From positions 88,445,604 to 88,509,603 of the forward strand of contig NC_090751.1 in the NCBI RefSeq assembly GCF_036898095.1: a stretch of 64,000 nt of DNA, in the 5' to 3' direction. The DNA is from Palaemon carinicauda (Eukaryota; Arthropoda; Malacostraca; Decapoda; Palaemonidae). The notes under the pieces are model-generated. The model did no database searches. It worked only from the letters and a program-made list of their open reading frames with translations, and had not been told where the DNA came from. Both the position numbers and the translations under genes were made by a program. Below are positions 50,201 through 62,155 of this stretch, in pieces (positions within the stretch are counted from its first letter, which is position 1; the number at the start of each line of letters is the position of its first letter).

Positions 50201-50782
50201 GGGATTTTGGGTGGGAAAGATTCACTGGCGAGTTGATAAATAATGGTAAAAATAACCTTTTCTTGTCTGTACATTATTCTCTGGGACGCATAATAAATCC
50301 ACAGAAAACTACACAAAATATGGGGATCCTCTTCCCCTGAAATATTCATTTCACTTTTGTTTACATTTTACAAACTAGACGTATCAGCTCCTGTTTGTGC
50401 GTTTGAGCATAGCTTGCTACGCGATAACGATTTTATACTTAATGCGTACAAGCCCTTCTTCTACTTTCTTTCTACCAAATTAATTACTCCTGTACATTCA
50501 TTTGTAAGAAACTACTCCTCCTACCTTCCCCAACCGTATGATAAAATTTGCCATATTTGGACATTCGTAAACTTGAGTGTAACGTAGACAGTTCTACGAC
50601 ACGTCCCGTTTTCTTGAGAACTGCCCAGTTCCTTTGTAGCAGTGTTGGGTGTGTGTTGTGGAGCTCAAAGTAACAAATGGGTAATGGCTGCCATTAAGGC
50701 TATATGGATGCTGTAGCCAAGTTTCACAGTGAGTGTTACAGTACACCTAGTGTAGTGAACAATTTTTAAAAAGCTCATTGTG
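47216..50782. other. No gene recognised; low-complexity intergenic DNA with one SINE
   Basis: Short ORFs only, none with family motifs. A SINE lies at about 48170-48333. No DIRS, LINE or LTR protein motifs found in either strand. Confidence 0.4.
48170..48333 (-). repeat. tRNA-derived SINE, degenerate B box
   Basis: Minus strand: 'gatgtggtaacgtccctgac' (A-box-like), then 'gactggggttagtcccaccc' (B-box position, degenerated from GGTTCGAGTCCC), then 'aaactcgttagtttctttgg'. I recall similar SINE heads from decapod DNA, which is memory and not a search. Confidence 0.5.
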
Positions 50783-50787
50783 GTACC

Positions 50788-50897
50788 TGTGGTATCATGT
50801 AGTCCCATGTAGCTATGAATAAAGGGCAGTCTCTACCTAGCACCCAAGCCATCAAGACCTGTCTTTTAATCACTGCAACCTCTTGCATATTATATCA
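50788..50897 (+). repeat. 5' LTR (110 bp)
   Basis: From 'tgtggtatcatgtagtccca' to 'gcatattatatca'. Contains AATAAA (about 50819), a possible poly(A) signal. No clear TATA box, and very short for an LTR. Confidence 0.92.
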
Positions 50898-50911
50898 TGG
50901 TGGCAGCGTGG
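50898..50911 (+). promoter_or_regulatory. Primer-binding site, tRNA-Leu type
   Basis: 'tggtggcagcgtgg' begins immediately after the LTR. The first 11 bases are complementary to the 3' end of a eukaryotic tRNA-Leu acceptor (…CGCTGCCACCA), as I recall it. It would prime minus-strand DNA synthesis. Confidence 0.7.
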
Positions 50912-51419
50912 TAACGCAACCCACGCCATTCCATCAACAAACCCGGACCATAGAGACACTTTACATACCTCTCCTGTCCGTAATAACTGAGAAGAGGACT
51001 CATAATCAGCCCAAGTTTATTACCAGCGGCCGCAGATGACGCCATTTTCACCCAACGGCAACTGAACAAAGACTGTCATACCGGCCCAGATAACAACCGT
51101 ACATAACTTATATCGTCAGAATATGGCATAGAATGGACATTAGTGCACCGTGATTAGTGAGAATAGTGAAGAAAGTTGTGAATAGATTACTTACAAGTAT
51201 TTTGGCCATTGTTATCTGCGCACTACTTCACAAAATGAGCCAAACAACGACATACATTCAGCAGTGTAAACAAAACTGAAAACCGTGCCGACTACCAGTG
51301 ACAAATTTTTGTAGTGATTTCCATACTCTTATTATAAGTCTCTTTTTGTGAACCGTAAACTGTGTTATTAATCCAATCACTATCTATCTATTGTGTAACA
51401 CTCTAAACCAAATCCAATC

Positions 51420-54400
51420 ATGGCCCAGCCTAAATGCCCAAGTATGGACTGGGCTCACCAGCCCCTGGCCGAGTCATTTCGTGCATTCAAGGCGCGCATG
51501 AACTTATACCTCGAAGACCAGGAAGTCACAGACCCGGGCAAGCAAGCAACTAAAATTAAAATTGCCCTCGGCGATGAGGGCATGAGGCGTATCTTGGCGA
51601 GCGGCCTCACTGAACAGGAGCAACGTGTGCCGCAGAACATATGGAGGCTTATTGAAAGTGAGGTTGATGCAACGGTCAAAATAAATTTCCGAGTTCACCG
51701 CCTCGAATTTGCAAATACCAAACAGAAACCTGCTGAAACAATCAGTCAATTCCTGGCCAGACTCCGTGAAAAAGCGACAAAGTGCGAGTTTGAAGACAGA
51801 GAACTCAACGAACGACTTATCGAAATGACCATACTACGAACACAATTCGAAGAATTTCGGAAAGAACTCCTAACTAAACCGAAGGGCTATGCTGTGAGCA
51901 ACGTTCTAGAGAGAGGTCGGGAATACGAGGCCATTGCGGCCTCCACGGCATCATTACGCTCCATACAGATGAGCTCTGAGAACACAAGTACAAGCCATAC
52001 CAACGTGGATGCAATTCGAAGGGAAAGCAACGAGCCACGGAACAAACTACAAACCACGGATAACCCCTGCTGGAACTGTGGGCTTAGCCATCCCATAAGG
52101 TCATGCCCCGCTTACAATGACAGATGCAGTGGTTGTGGCATCAAGGGGCACTGGAAAAAGATGTGCCGCAAAACTGATGGAGGCAGAACAATGCCAGGAG
52201 ACAACATGCAGCAGACACAACGTCAGAGCAAGACAAGAGGGCGCTCCTACCGACGGCCGAATCGGGCTCCTAACCACAGGCAACACGAAGTCATGGTTAA
52301 TGAAAACCCTAATCTTGATGAAGAAACAGATTATATGCCAAACTTCGACATGATAACGATATCCGACATAGGAGTGGCACTGAAACGAGAAGCATTCTCA
52401 AAGCTCATGGTCAAGCATGAAAACCCCCCAGCCTATGGGCCCCTGAAACTCAAAATCGACACAGGTTCCGGTGGCAATACGCTGCCCTTGCGGACATACA
52501 AGCAAATGTTTGGTGATGCACCCACCAGCCTCGTACTATCCCCAGAACCATCAGTAAGACTAACATCATACAGTGGCGACAATATTCCCTGCCTAGGGTC
52601 ACTAGTGCTCAGCGTCCGCAAACTCAGCAACCCAGCATTCTCGCAAGAAAAGTTCTTCATGGTTGATGTGTCTGGTCCAGCCATACTTGGCCTTCCCTCA
52701 TGCCAAAAACTCGGTATTGTGGATATCAATGTCAACGACGTTACTGGAATACCTGAGCAACCAAGCCAACAAGGCCCTATTAGGTCAGTCGAACAACTAA
52801 AAGCACAATTCCCAGCACAGTTTGACTGTATCGGCAAACTAAAAGAGCCCGCGATGCTCCACCTCAAGGATGACGCGATACCTTTCTGTGATCCGCCCCG
52901 TAAGGTGAGTATCCACCTGAAGCCCCGCATCAAGTCCGAGCTTGACACTATGGAGAAAGAGGGGGTTATCAGACGTGTAACGGCACACACAGACTGGGGT
53001 AGCAGCCTTGTGTATGTCACAAAACCCGATGGAAGCCTACGGATCTGCCTGGACCCCAAACGGCTCAACCAAAACCTCAAAAGATGTCCCCACAAGATTC
53101 CCACTCTAGAAGAGATCAACCCGGTATTCTCCAAACCGAAAGTGTTCTCCAAGCTAGACGCCAAAGCAGGCTACTGGAGTATACCGCTACACGAGGACTC
53201 ACAACTACTGACAACGTTCCGAACACCACACGGCCGGTATTGTTGGACAAGGCTACCATTCGGGCTGAATGTAAGCCAGGACATATTTCAAGCCAGGATG
53301 GACTCCATCATCGAGAATCTCCCAGGTGTTGTTGGTATCGCTGATGACGTGGCAATATGTGGGAAAGACCAGTCGGAACACGACAAAAACCTGATGGGGT
53401 TCATGCAGCGTGCAGCCCAACACGGACTCAGCCTAAACTCGAAGAAATGCTCCATTTCAAAACCAGAAATAGAGTTTTTCGGAACACGCTATACCAGCAA
53501 GGGCATGATGCCAGACCCGTCAAAGGTACACGACCTGCATAGCATGCCGTCACCCTCCAATAAAGAGGAACTACAGAGATTTCTGGGAGTAATGACTTAC
53601 CTCAGCCCCTATGTACCACATTACTCAGCTCAGTCACAAAGACTTCGAGATCTGATAAAGGAAGATGTGCCCTTCCAATGGGAAGAAGACCATGAATCCA
53701 CCTATCAACACCTGAAACGCCAAATAGCACCATCAAGCACGCTGTCTTACTATGACCCAACTCGACCCGTGACTCTTGAAGTCAATGCATCGCAAAAAGG
53801 CCTCGAGGCGGCCCTCATCCAAGACGGGACGGTAATAGCCTTCGCCAGCAAAGCCCTGACACCAACGCAGGCAAATTACAGCAATATCGAACGAGAGGCC
53901 CTTGGACTAGTAAACGGTGTGCAACGATTTCATACCTACCTATACGGAAGAGACTTCGAAGCTGTCACTGACCACAAACCCCTCGTTAATATCTGGGAGA
54001 AGCCACTTATCAGTGCCCCACCTAGACTACAACGTCTCTTCTTGAAACTGCAGGGGTATGACATGAGGGTCAAGTACAAGGAAGGACGAACCCTTGTACT
54101 CTCCGACGCCCTATCACGCCTTCCTAACCCACAAAATGACAAGGAAATACCTTTGGATACACGAGTGGACGGACTGGAACTAGATGACATCGACGTGATA
54201 TCAGTTGCACTCATAAAATTTGGTCCCCAGATTTTGGAAGAGGTCCGCCATAGGTCTGACACCGACCCAGTGCTGCGCACTCTCAAGCATACTATCATCG
54301 AGGGTTGGTCTACCTCAGTAAAAGGCTGTCACCCCGATATCCGCCAATTTTTCTCATACAGAGAATGCCTTGCCGTGGAAGACGGAGTCATATTCAAAGG

Positions 54401-55550
54401 GCGACAAGTTATCATCCCCAAAGAGGTCAGAGGCCGGATATTGGACCAGCTTCACCGGTCCCACCAAGGGATCACAAAAACACAAGCCCTGGCACGGGAG
54501 TGTGTATTCTGGCCCAACATTGCAAAGGATATAGAGGACAAGGTCAGGGCATGTGACATATGCCAGAAGTACCAGCCCCAGCAAAGTCCTAGTGAAACCA
54601 CGCATCATGACATTCCCCCAATGCCCTGGTTCAAAGTCGCTTCGGACATCTTCCAAATTGGCCACAAGACATATCTGATCACAACTGATTATTTCACAAA
54701 ATTCCCGATAGTCACCGAACTAAAAAACCTGTCATCTGAAAGTGTGGCCAACCACCTCAAATTCCTGTGTTCGCTGTTCAGATGCCCCAAAACCCTGATC
54801 TCAGACAACGGACCTCAATACACGGGAGCAGCCATGAGGGACTTCACAAAAGCCTGGGGTATTGAGCATATCACATCAAGCCCACATTACCCTCAGTCCA
54901 ATGGCCTCGCGGAGCGCGCAGTTGGAACATGCAAGGCGATTATCAAAAAATGACTTGAGACAGGCGGTGATATGCATACTGCATTACTCCACTTACGGGC
55001 CACCCCGATCGACAATAAGACAACCAGCCCCGCAGAGCTCATGTTTGGTCGCAATGTGACCACTGACCTACCAGGCAGATACGAACCACATCTCGCACAC
55101 ATCACGACCCGCAACCACCTCCAGGACCGCCTAGGACCAAATCGGACACAACGGCACTTCACGGACCTCCAACCCGAACAACCAGTCCGAATATTCGACA
55201 AGGCCTGCCACACATGGGTGCCAGGCAGAGTGGTACGTAAGTCAGAAGAACCCCAATCATACATTGTGGAAGCCCAAAACGGAGCGTGCCTCAGGAGGAA
55301 CCGGTCCCACATCCGTCCGACACTGCTCGCGACAAACACAGAACCGCCCAACGCCCGGCAGCAGGCTCCAACATCATCAGCACAGCCTCCACCACGACCC
55401 GCCGATATATCGCTGCCGCCACCTAGTGAGACCGAAATAACCCACCAAAGACCCGCAACTAGTAATAACACTACAGACCTGACAGCGGTGTATACCAAGT
55501 CAGGGCGGCTGGTGAAAACCCCATCCAGATATATTGAAAGTATACCGTAA
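51420..55550 (+). CDS. Gag-Pol polyprotein, interrupted by one in-frame TGA
   Basis: 1177 codons to TGA at 54951-54953, then 198 more codons in the same frame to TAA at 55548-55550. Gag has two zinc knuckles at 217-249 (C-x2-C-x4-H-x4-C in 'CWNCGLSHPIRSC'; 'CSGCGIKGHWKKMC'). Protease: D347-T-G-S, 'ILGLPS'. RT: 'FSKLDAKAGYW' (D580), 'RLPFGLNVSQDIF', catalytic 'GIADDVAI' (D642/D643). RNase H: 'LEVNASQKG' has Asn789 where the first catalytic Asp is expected; E826 and D851 remain. Integrase: H1012, H1015, C1045, C1048, then D1076, D1129, E1165 (DDx35E). The TGA falls 12 codons after E1165, so the C-terminal integrase domain (54954-55550) is translated only if the stop is read through. Start ATG at 51420 follows a leader of about 510 bp. 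Confidence 0.93.
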
Positions 55551-56071
55551 ATTCCCATAAAGTGTTAAGTTAAATAATAATATACAACTCTCCCCCCCCC
55601 CTCGTTTCATGACCGAAAATTCTGAGAGGTCGTTACCAGAGTTTGAAACTCAAGAAAAGGAGATTCAGAATAATGAATTTTATTTGAAAATTTACGAGTC
55701 TCGGACTGGAGAACAGGCTCCATTTCGAACACTCGTTACATGTGTATCAGGTTTCCATTTTGTTTTAATATATTTTGGGTGTTGTTGTTCTTTGCATCAA
55801 TACAAAAAAAAAAAAAAAAAAAAATTATAATTTGCCATTTATTTTCATATTTATGACTGCCCTGCTGTAACCAACACTATTCTGACCAGTCTGAAAAGAT
55901 AATAGCTGTTATGTTTATATTATTATCCACAATCACAAATTGTACTATGCATGTTTATTATGAAGGGATGAAAACAATGGAATACGTTTGAATATGGAAC
56001 TTTCAACGCTTATCTCTATGTACTTATATGTCAGTGTAGTTATTATGTGTAATCAATTCTTTGTATGTGAT
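55551..56071 (+). other. 3' untranslated region of the LTR element
   Basis: AT-rich with an A tract near 55803-55826. No envelope-like frame: the only sizeable frame (55609-55830) runs into the A tract and shows no signal peptide or membrane protein pattern. Confidence 0.6.
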
Positions 56072-56079
56072 AAGGGGGA
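56072..56079 (+). promoter_or_regulatory. Polypurine tract
   Basis: 'aaggggga' sits immediately before the 3' LTR TG and would prime plus-strand synthesis. Confidence 0.8.
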
Positions 56080-56189
56080 TGTGGTATCATGTAGTCCCAT
56101 GTAACTATGAATAAAGGGCAGTCTCTACCTAGCACCCAAGCCATCAGGACCTGTCTTTTAATCACTGCAACCTCTTGCATATTATATCA
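56080..56189 (+). repeat. 3' LTR (110 bp)
   Basis: Identical to the 5' LTR except at two positions: 'gtaact' against 'gtagct', and 'atcaggacc' against 'atcaagacc'. Both differences are A/G transitions. Followed by the duplicated GTACC. Confidence 0.92.
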
Positions 56190-56194
56190 GTACC

Positions 56195-57299
56195 CCTCAA
56201 AGTTTAAAGTGTCCCAAGTGCGATTCTGTGTTAGCTTTTAGGGAAGACCAGCACATTTCCTACTGTATCTCAACTGTAAAGAATGCTAAGACAAAAAAAA
56301 GTCAAGATGTCAATCATATGGTAAGGAATTATTTGTGATTTAGTTTTAGATTTTGTGACCTGGGTAGGGGGTCTGGGGTATTGGCCCCTGGCAAGATCCG
56401 TGACCTGGGTAGGTTTGTGACCTGGGTAGGTTTGTGACCTAGGTAGGAGGGTCCTGGGGCTAACCTTCGGCTAGGTTTGTGACCTGGGAAGGGGGATCCC
56501 GAGTGGGCTCACATCCAAATAAGTCCCTAGTTCCCACCTGTGTCCATCGGGAAGGGAGTCGGTAACGGGAGAACAATTTATTTGCGACGGAAATAGAGGT
56601 CGAATTCGTTGAAAGCACATTATTCAGTGAGAAAAGCTGTTATTTTTCTCTTGGAAATGTAGTTCTGTTCTGTAATTTTACCAAATTCAGTAGCCTAGTT
56701 CCATTCCCTTTGAAGGCTGATGCTGACAATATTTTAGAGTTATAGGAAAATAGGGGGATATGTACTAACCTAAGACATCCACACCACAACAAACTAAATT
56801 ACCATGTCTTTACTTAGCAAAGGTACTCTTTTAAGCCCACCCCTACCCTAACTCTACCTCTGTGCACACTATTTCTGGATAGCCTACCGTCATTAAAGGA
56901 AGGATTAACTTAATTTGTTTGTCACAATGGAGAATTTCAGGGAAAAGTTGCATAGAACAAAGTCGATTGTAAAGAACAAGATTCCATAATCTTAATATAC
57001 TACTACCGTAGTAAAGCATACATGAAAGCCAAGTACAATAGATATATAGTTCCTATGAAATCAGTGTAGCATTACCTAAACGACAAACAGACGAGTAATA
57101 CTAATCTAGTCTACATTTACATTTTTATAATGGAGTTTCTGATAAAACGTGACCAAGGACATTGTCAAATTCGTAATTCAACAAGACTGAAGGAAACATA
57201 CCTCACAATAATGACTTCACTGAACGGGAGAATGAAGTGCGAACTGTGAACCATCATGAATTCCAGTGCTGACTCTGCTGCTTACTGTAGTGCTAAGGC
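56195..57299. other. No gene recognised; short minisatellite
   Basis: Only short ORFs. A repetitive block lies at 56356-56492. Otherwise nothing I can name. Confidence 0.4.
56356..56492 (+). repeat. Short minisatellite built on 'tttgtgacctgggtagg'
   Basis: 'gtgacctgggtagg' or a close variant occurs five times (near 56357, 56399, 56415, 56431 and 56478), partly at 16-bp spacing and partly separated by longer G-rich spacers. Confidence 0.75.
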
Positions 57300-57307
57300 G
57301 TCAGAGG

Positions 57308-57505
57308 CAGGGTTGCCAGTTTGACCCTTTTCAGGCTGAAAACTTCAAATTTGGCCTTTTTAAATTGGCTAGCCCTTATAGCAATATAACAAAGGTTGGC
57401 CTTAAATGCTATGCTTTTGGACATTTAATACTATTGGGTTGGCCTTTTAAAGCTGCAGTTGATCAGAAGTTGGCCTTTTCTCACTTAGGAAACCTGGCAA
57501 CCCTG
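57308..57505. mobile_element. hAT-type MITE, 198 bp, with intact 8-bp target duplication
   Basis: Terminal inverted repeats 'cagggttgccag' (57308) and 'ctggcaaccctg' (ends 57505) are perfect over 12 bp. The 8-bp direct duplication GTCAGAGG lies at 57300-57307 and 57506-57513. Both are characteristic of the hAT superfamily. Inside, 'ttggcctttt' recurs several times. No transposase, so it depends on an enzyme supplied elsewhere. Intact duplication suggests a fairly young insertion. Confidence 0.92.
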
Positions 57506-57513
57506 GTCAGAGG

Positions 57514-57964
57514 CGGTCCTATGTGGTAATACTTAAAGCTTACTGTACATCCCATTGCAAATGTAACAATACCAATGGGTATCTTAGTACTGGATTGACT
57601 GGAAATTAACATTAAAATTGATAATAATCTACTTTTTTCAAATGTTTAAGAGAGGATGGGTTAGTTTATAAACAACGAACAACTGTTCAGTACGCTAATT
57701 ATAGATGGCAACAATTTTACAATGTTTACATTCTCACAATTTCACTTCTCTGATTGTGACTTGTAACAGTAACTGTTCACTGAATCACTGTAAGGTCCTT
57801 GTTGAAAATAAAATTACAATTCTAAATAGAGAAAAAAATCAATTTAAGATATATGCCAATATGGATCATATTTTGAAGCATATGGAACACCTAAAATAAT
57901 TTAATTCACAATTCAAGTCTCGTAAGAACTTTGGGAAAACTATTTTGGTAACACTGTATAAAAC
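57514..57964. other. No recognisable feature
   Basis: AT-rich sequence with short unsupported ORFs. Confidence 0.35.
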
Positions 57965-57969
57965 CATTG

Positions 57970-58013
<44 letters not shown>

Positions 58014-58670
58014 TTGCTAGGCTGCAACCCTATTTGGAAAAGGATGATGCTATAAGCCTACGGGCCCAACGGGGAAAATAGCCCAGTGAGGAAAGGAAAG
58101 GTAAGGAAAAATAAAATATTTCAAGAAGAGTAACATTAAATTAAATATTTCCTATATAAATTATAAAAACTTTAACGAAACAAGAGGAAGAGAAATAAGA
58201 TAGAATAGTGTGCCCGAGTGTACCCTCAAGCAAGAGAACTCTAACCCAAGAAAGTGGAAGACCATGGTAAAATAGGTTATGGCACTACCCAAGACTAGAG
58301 AACAATGGTTTGATTTTGGAGTGTCCTTCTCCTAGAAGACCTGCTTACCATAGCTATAGTCTCTCTTCTACCCTACCGAGAGGAAAGTGGCCACTGAACA
58401 ATTACAGTGCAGTAAACCCCTAGAGAGAAAAAGAATTGTTTGCTCATCTCAATGTTGTCAGGTGTATGAGGACAGTGGAGAATATGTAAAGAATAGGCCA
58501 GACTATTCTCTGTGTGTGTAGGCAAAGGGAAAAGGAACCGCAACCGGAGATAAGGATCCAATGTAGTACTGTCTGGCAAGTCAAAAGGCCTCATAACTCA
58601 TTAGCGGTAGTATCTCAACGGGTGGCTGGTGCCCAGGCCAACATACTACCTTGAAAGACTATGCAATGTG
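57965..58670 (+). repeat. Dispersed 'agcccagtgagg' repeat, longest copy
   Basis: (ATT)n leader at about 57976-58011, then 'cttgctaggctgcaacccta', 'aaatagcccagtgaggaaag', 'gtgtgcccgagtgtaccctc', 'gaacaatggtttgattttgg', and 'gtagtatctcaacgggtggc…ccaacatactacc' at the end. Partial copies occur at 18683-18947 with 47068-47215 (inverted), 61878-62150, and a decayed one near 27860. No coding frame. It could be a non-autonomous retroelement; origin not recognised. Confidence 0.8.
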
Positions 58671-58882
58671 TCTCCCCATAATTATTATTCTACAAGTAAT
58701 TCCATTTTACATTATTATTATTATTATTATTATCATAGATACGATAACAATACGTAAAAAATAAAGGATGAATATATGTAAACAGCGATGAAGATATTCT
58801 AAGCCATATTTGTAACACCAAGTAGTAGGCCTAGTCTACTGGTTCAAAGGTTCAATTACCTAATAATAATGACTGAAATCAT

Positions 58883-58885
<3 letters not shown>

Positions 58886-58974
<89 letters not shown>
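58886..58974. repeat. (CT)n microsatellite
   Basis: About 45 uninterrupted CT units. Confidence 0.97.
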
Positions 58975-58979
<5 letters not shown>

Positions 58980-59003
58980 TACTGTATATACAGTATATAT
59001 ACT

Positions 59004-60634
<1,631 letters not shown>

Positions 60635-60734
60635 TAAATAAACATACATACAACATATATACATAACATTATCATCTCCTACTCCTATAGACGCAAAGGG
60701 TCTCTTGTTAGATATTGCAAGTCGTCTCTATCTT

Positions 60735-61877
60735 GAGCTTTTAATCAATAATTCTCCATTCATCATCTCCTGTTCCACACTTCATTGTCCTCAGCCATGT
60801 AGGCCTGGGTCCTTTAAATCTTCTAGTACCTTGTGAAGCACAGATGAAAGTTTGGTGAACCAATCTCTCTTCTGGAGTGCGAAGAGCATGCCCAAACCAT
60901 CTCCATCCACCCTTCACCATGATCTCAGCCACAAGTGGCACTCGAGTAACCTCTCTTATAGTTTCATTTCTAATCCTGTCCTGCCATTTAACTCCCAATA
61001 TTCTCCTCAGGGCTTTGTTCTCAAATTTACAAAATCTGTTGGATACGTTTCATTGTCATATCAAGACTGAGTCCGTACAGTAACACCAATTTCACTAAAC
61101 TAATATATAGCCCGATTTTTCAATGTAATTTCAGGCGATTTAACCTAGCCATTATCTGTTTGGCATTTTTCAATCGTTCAATACATTCCAATTCTAAAGA
61201 CCATGTATTGAAGATCATAGTTCCTAAATACTTAAACGATTCTACCTCATTAGTCCTTTCTCCTTCCAATGATATTTCATCTTCCATTGTATGTTCCGTT
61301 CTCATCATTGCTGTCTTTCTTCTATTTATTTTGAGCCCAACCGCATGTGATATTTTGTGCATTCTGGTAAGCATGCATTGCAAATCCTGAGGTGTTCTGC
61401 TAATAAGAACAGCGTCATCAGCATATTATAGTTCAGCTAATTTCCTATTATCAATCCACTCCGATCCTTCTTCACCATTCCCAAATGTTCTGTGCATTAC
61501 AAAATCCACGAGGAGGATAGGCAACATAGGGGACAACACATTCCCTTGGAGTACTATATTGTTCAATGGAAATTCATTTAATAGGATCCACTAACACTGA
61601 ATTTGCACTTGCTATGCTCATGAACAGACTTAATCACATTTACATATTTAAGAGGAACTCCATAATAACCCAGGATTCTCCACAAAACTGGCATGTGCAC
61701 ACAATCAAAGGCTCTTTGTTAGTCCACAAATGCCACCGAAAGTAGAGTTCTGTATTCTACACATCGCTGTAGAACATGTCTTAAAATGAAAATTTGGCCA
61801 GTGCAACTTCTACCTTTTGTAAATCCTGCTTGTTAATCTCTCTGCTTTGCATCAATCTTTCTTTCTAGTTCCTTTAG

Positions 61878-61880
<3 letters not shown>
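60735..61880 (-). pseudogene. Decayed LINE reverse transcriptase
   Basis: On the minus strand, from 61880: 'QAGFTKGRSCTGQIFILRHV', then 'LLSVAFVD' followed by a stop and 'RAFDCVHMPVLWRILGYYG', then 'KLAEL' stop 'YADDAVLISRTPQDL' (catalytic YADD, about 61420), then 'VGLKINRRKTAMM' and 'VESFKYLGTMIF', and the C-terminal 'VAEIMVKGGWRWFGHALRTP'. Stops and frame changes throughout. RT motif order is correct. It is a different LINE from the intact one at 4-9.6 kb (no RNase H or endonuclease nearby). Confidence 0.75.
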
Positions 61881-61920
<40 letters not shown>

Positions 61921-62155
61921 TATTATTTTCCTAGTTGGAAAAGCAAGATACTTTAAGTCCAAGGACTCCAACAGGGAAAATAGCCCAGTGAGGAAGGGAA
62001 TAAGGAAATAAATAAACTAAAAGAGAAGTAATTAACAATCAGAATAAATCTTTCATATATAAACTATTAAAACTTCAGAAAAAAAACAATAAAAAATAAT
62101 AGGAAGATAAATAAGATAGAATAGTGTGCTCGAGTGTAACCTCAAGCAAGAGAAC
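61878..62155 (+). repeat. Dispersed 'agcccagtgagg' repeat, truncated copy
   Basis: (ATT)n at 61878-61926, then 'tagttggaaaagcaagatac', 'aaatagcccagtgaggaagg' and 'gtgtgctcgagtgtaacctc'; the match ends at 'gagaactctac'. Confidence 0.8.

Larger units (their letters stand above)
50788..56189 (+). mobile_element. Ty3/gypsy-like LTR retrotransposon (Mag-like), 5.4 kb, young
   Basis: Two 110-bp LTRs, TG…CA ends, 5-bp direct duplication GTACC (50783-50787 and 56190-56194), primer-binding site, polypurine tract and one gag-pol frame in the order protease, RT, RNase H, integrase. The LTRs differ at only two positions, so the insertion is recent. Integrase after RNase H defines Ty3/gypsy. Mag-like is inferred from short LTRs, the single ORF and the IADD box. 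Confidence 0.93.

Noticed and set aside
55609..55830. Envelope gene of the LTR element
   Set aside because: Only 73 codons ending in an A tract; no signal peptide, cysteine pattern or fusion-protein features.
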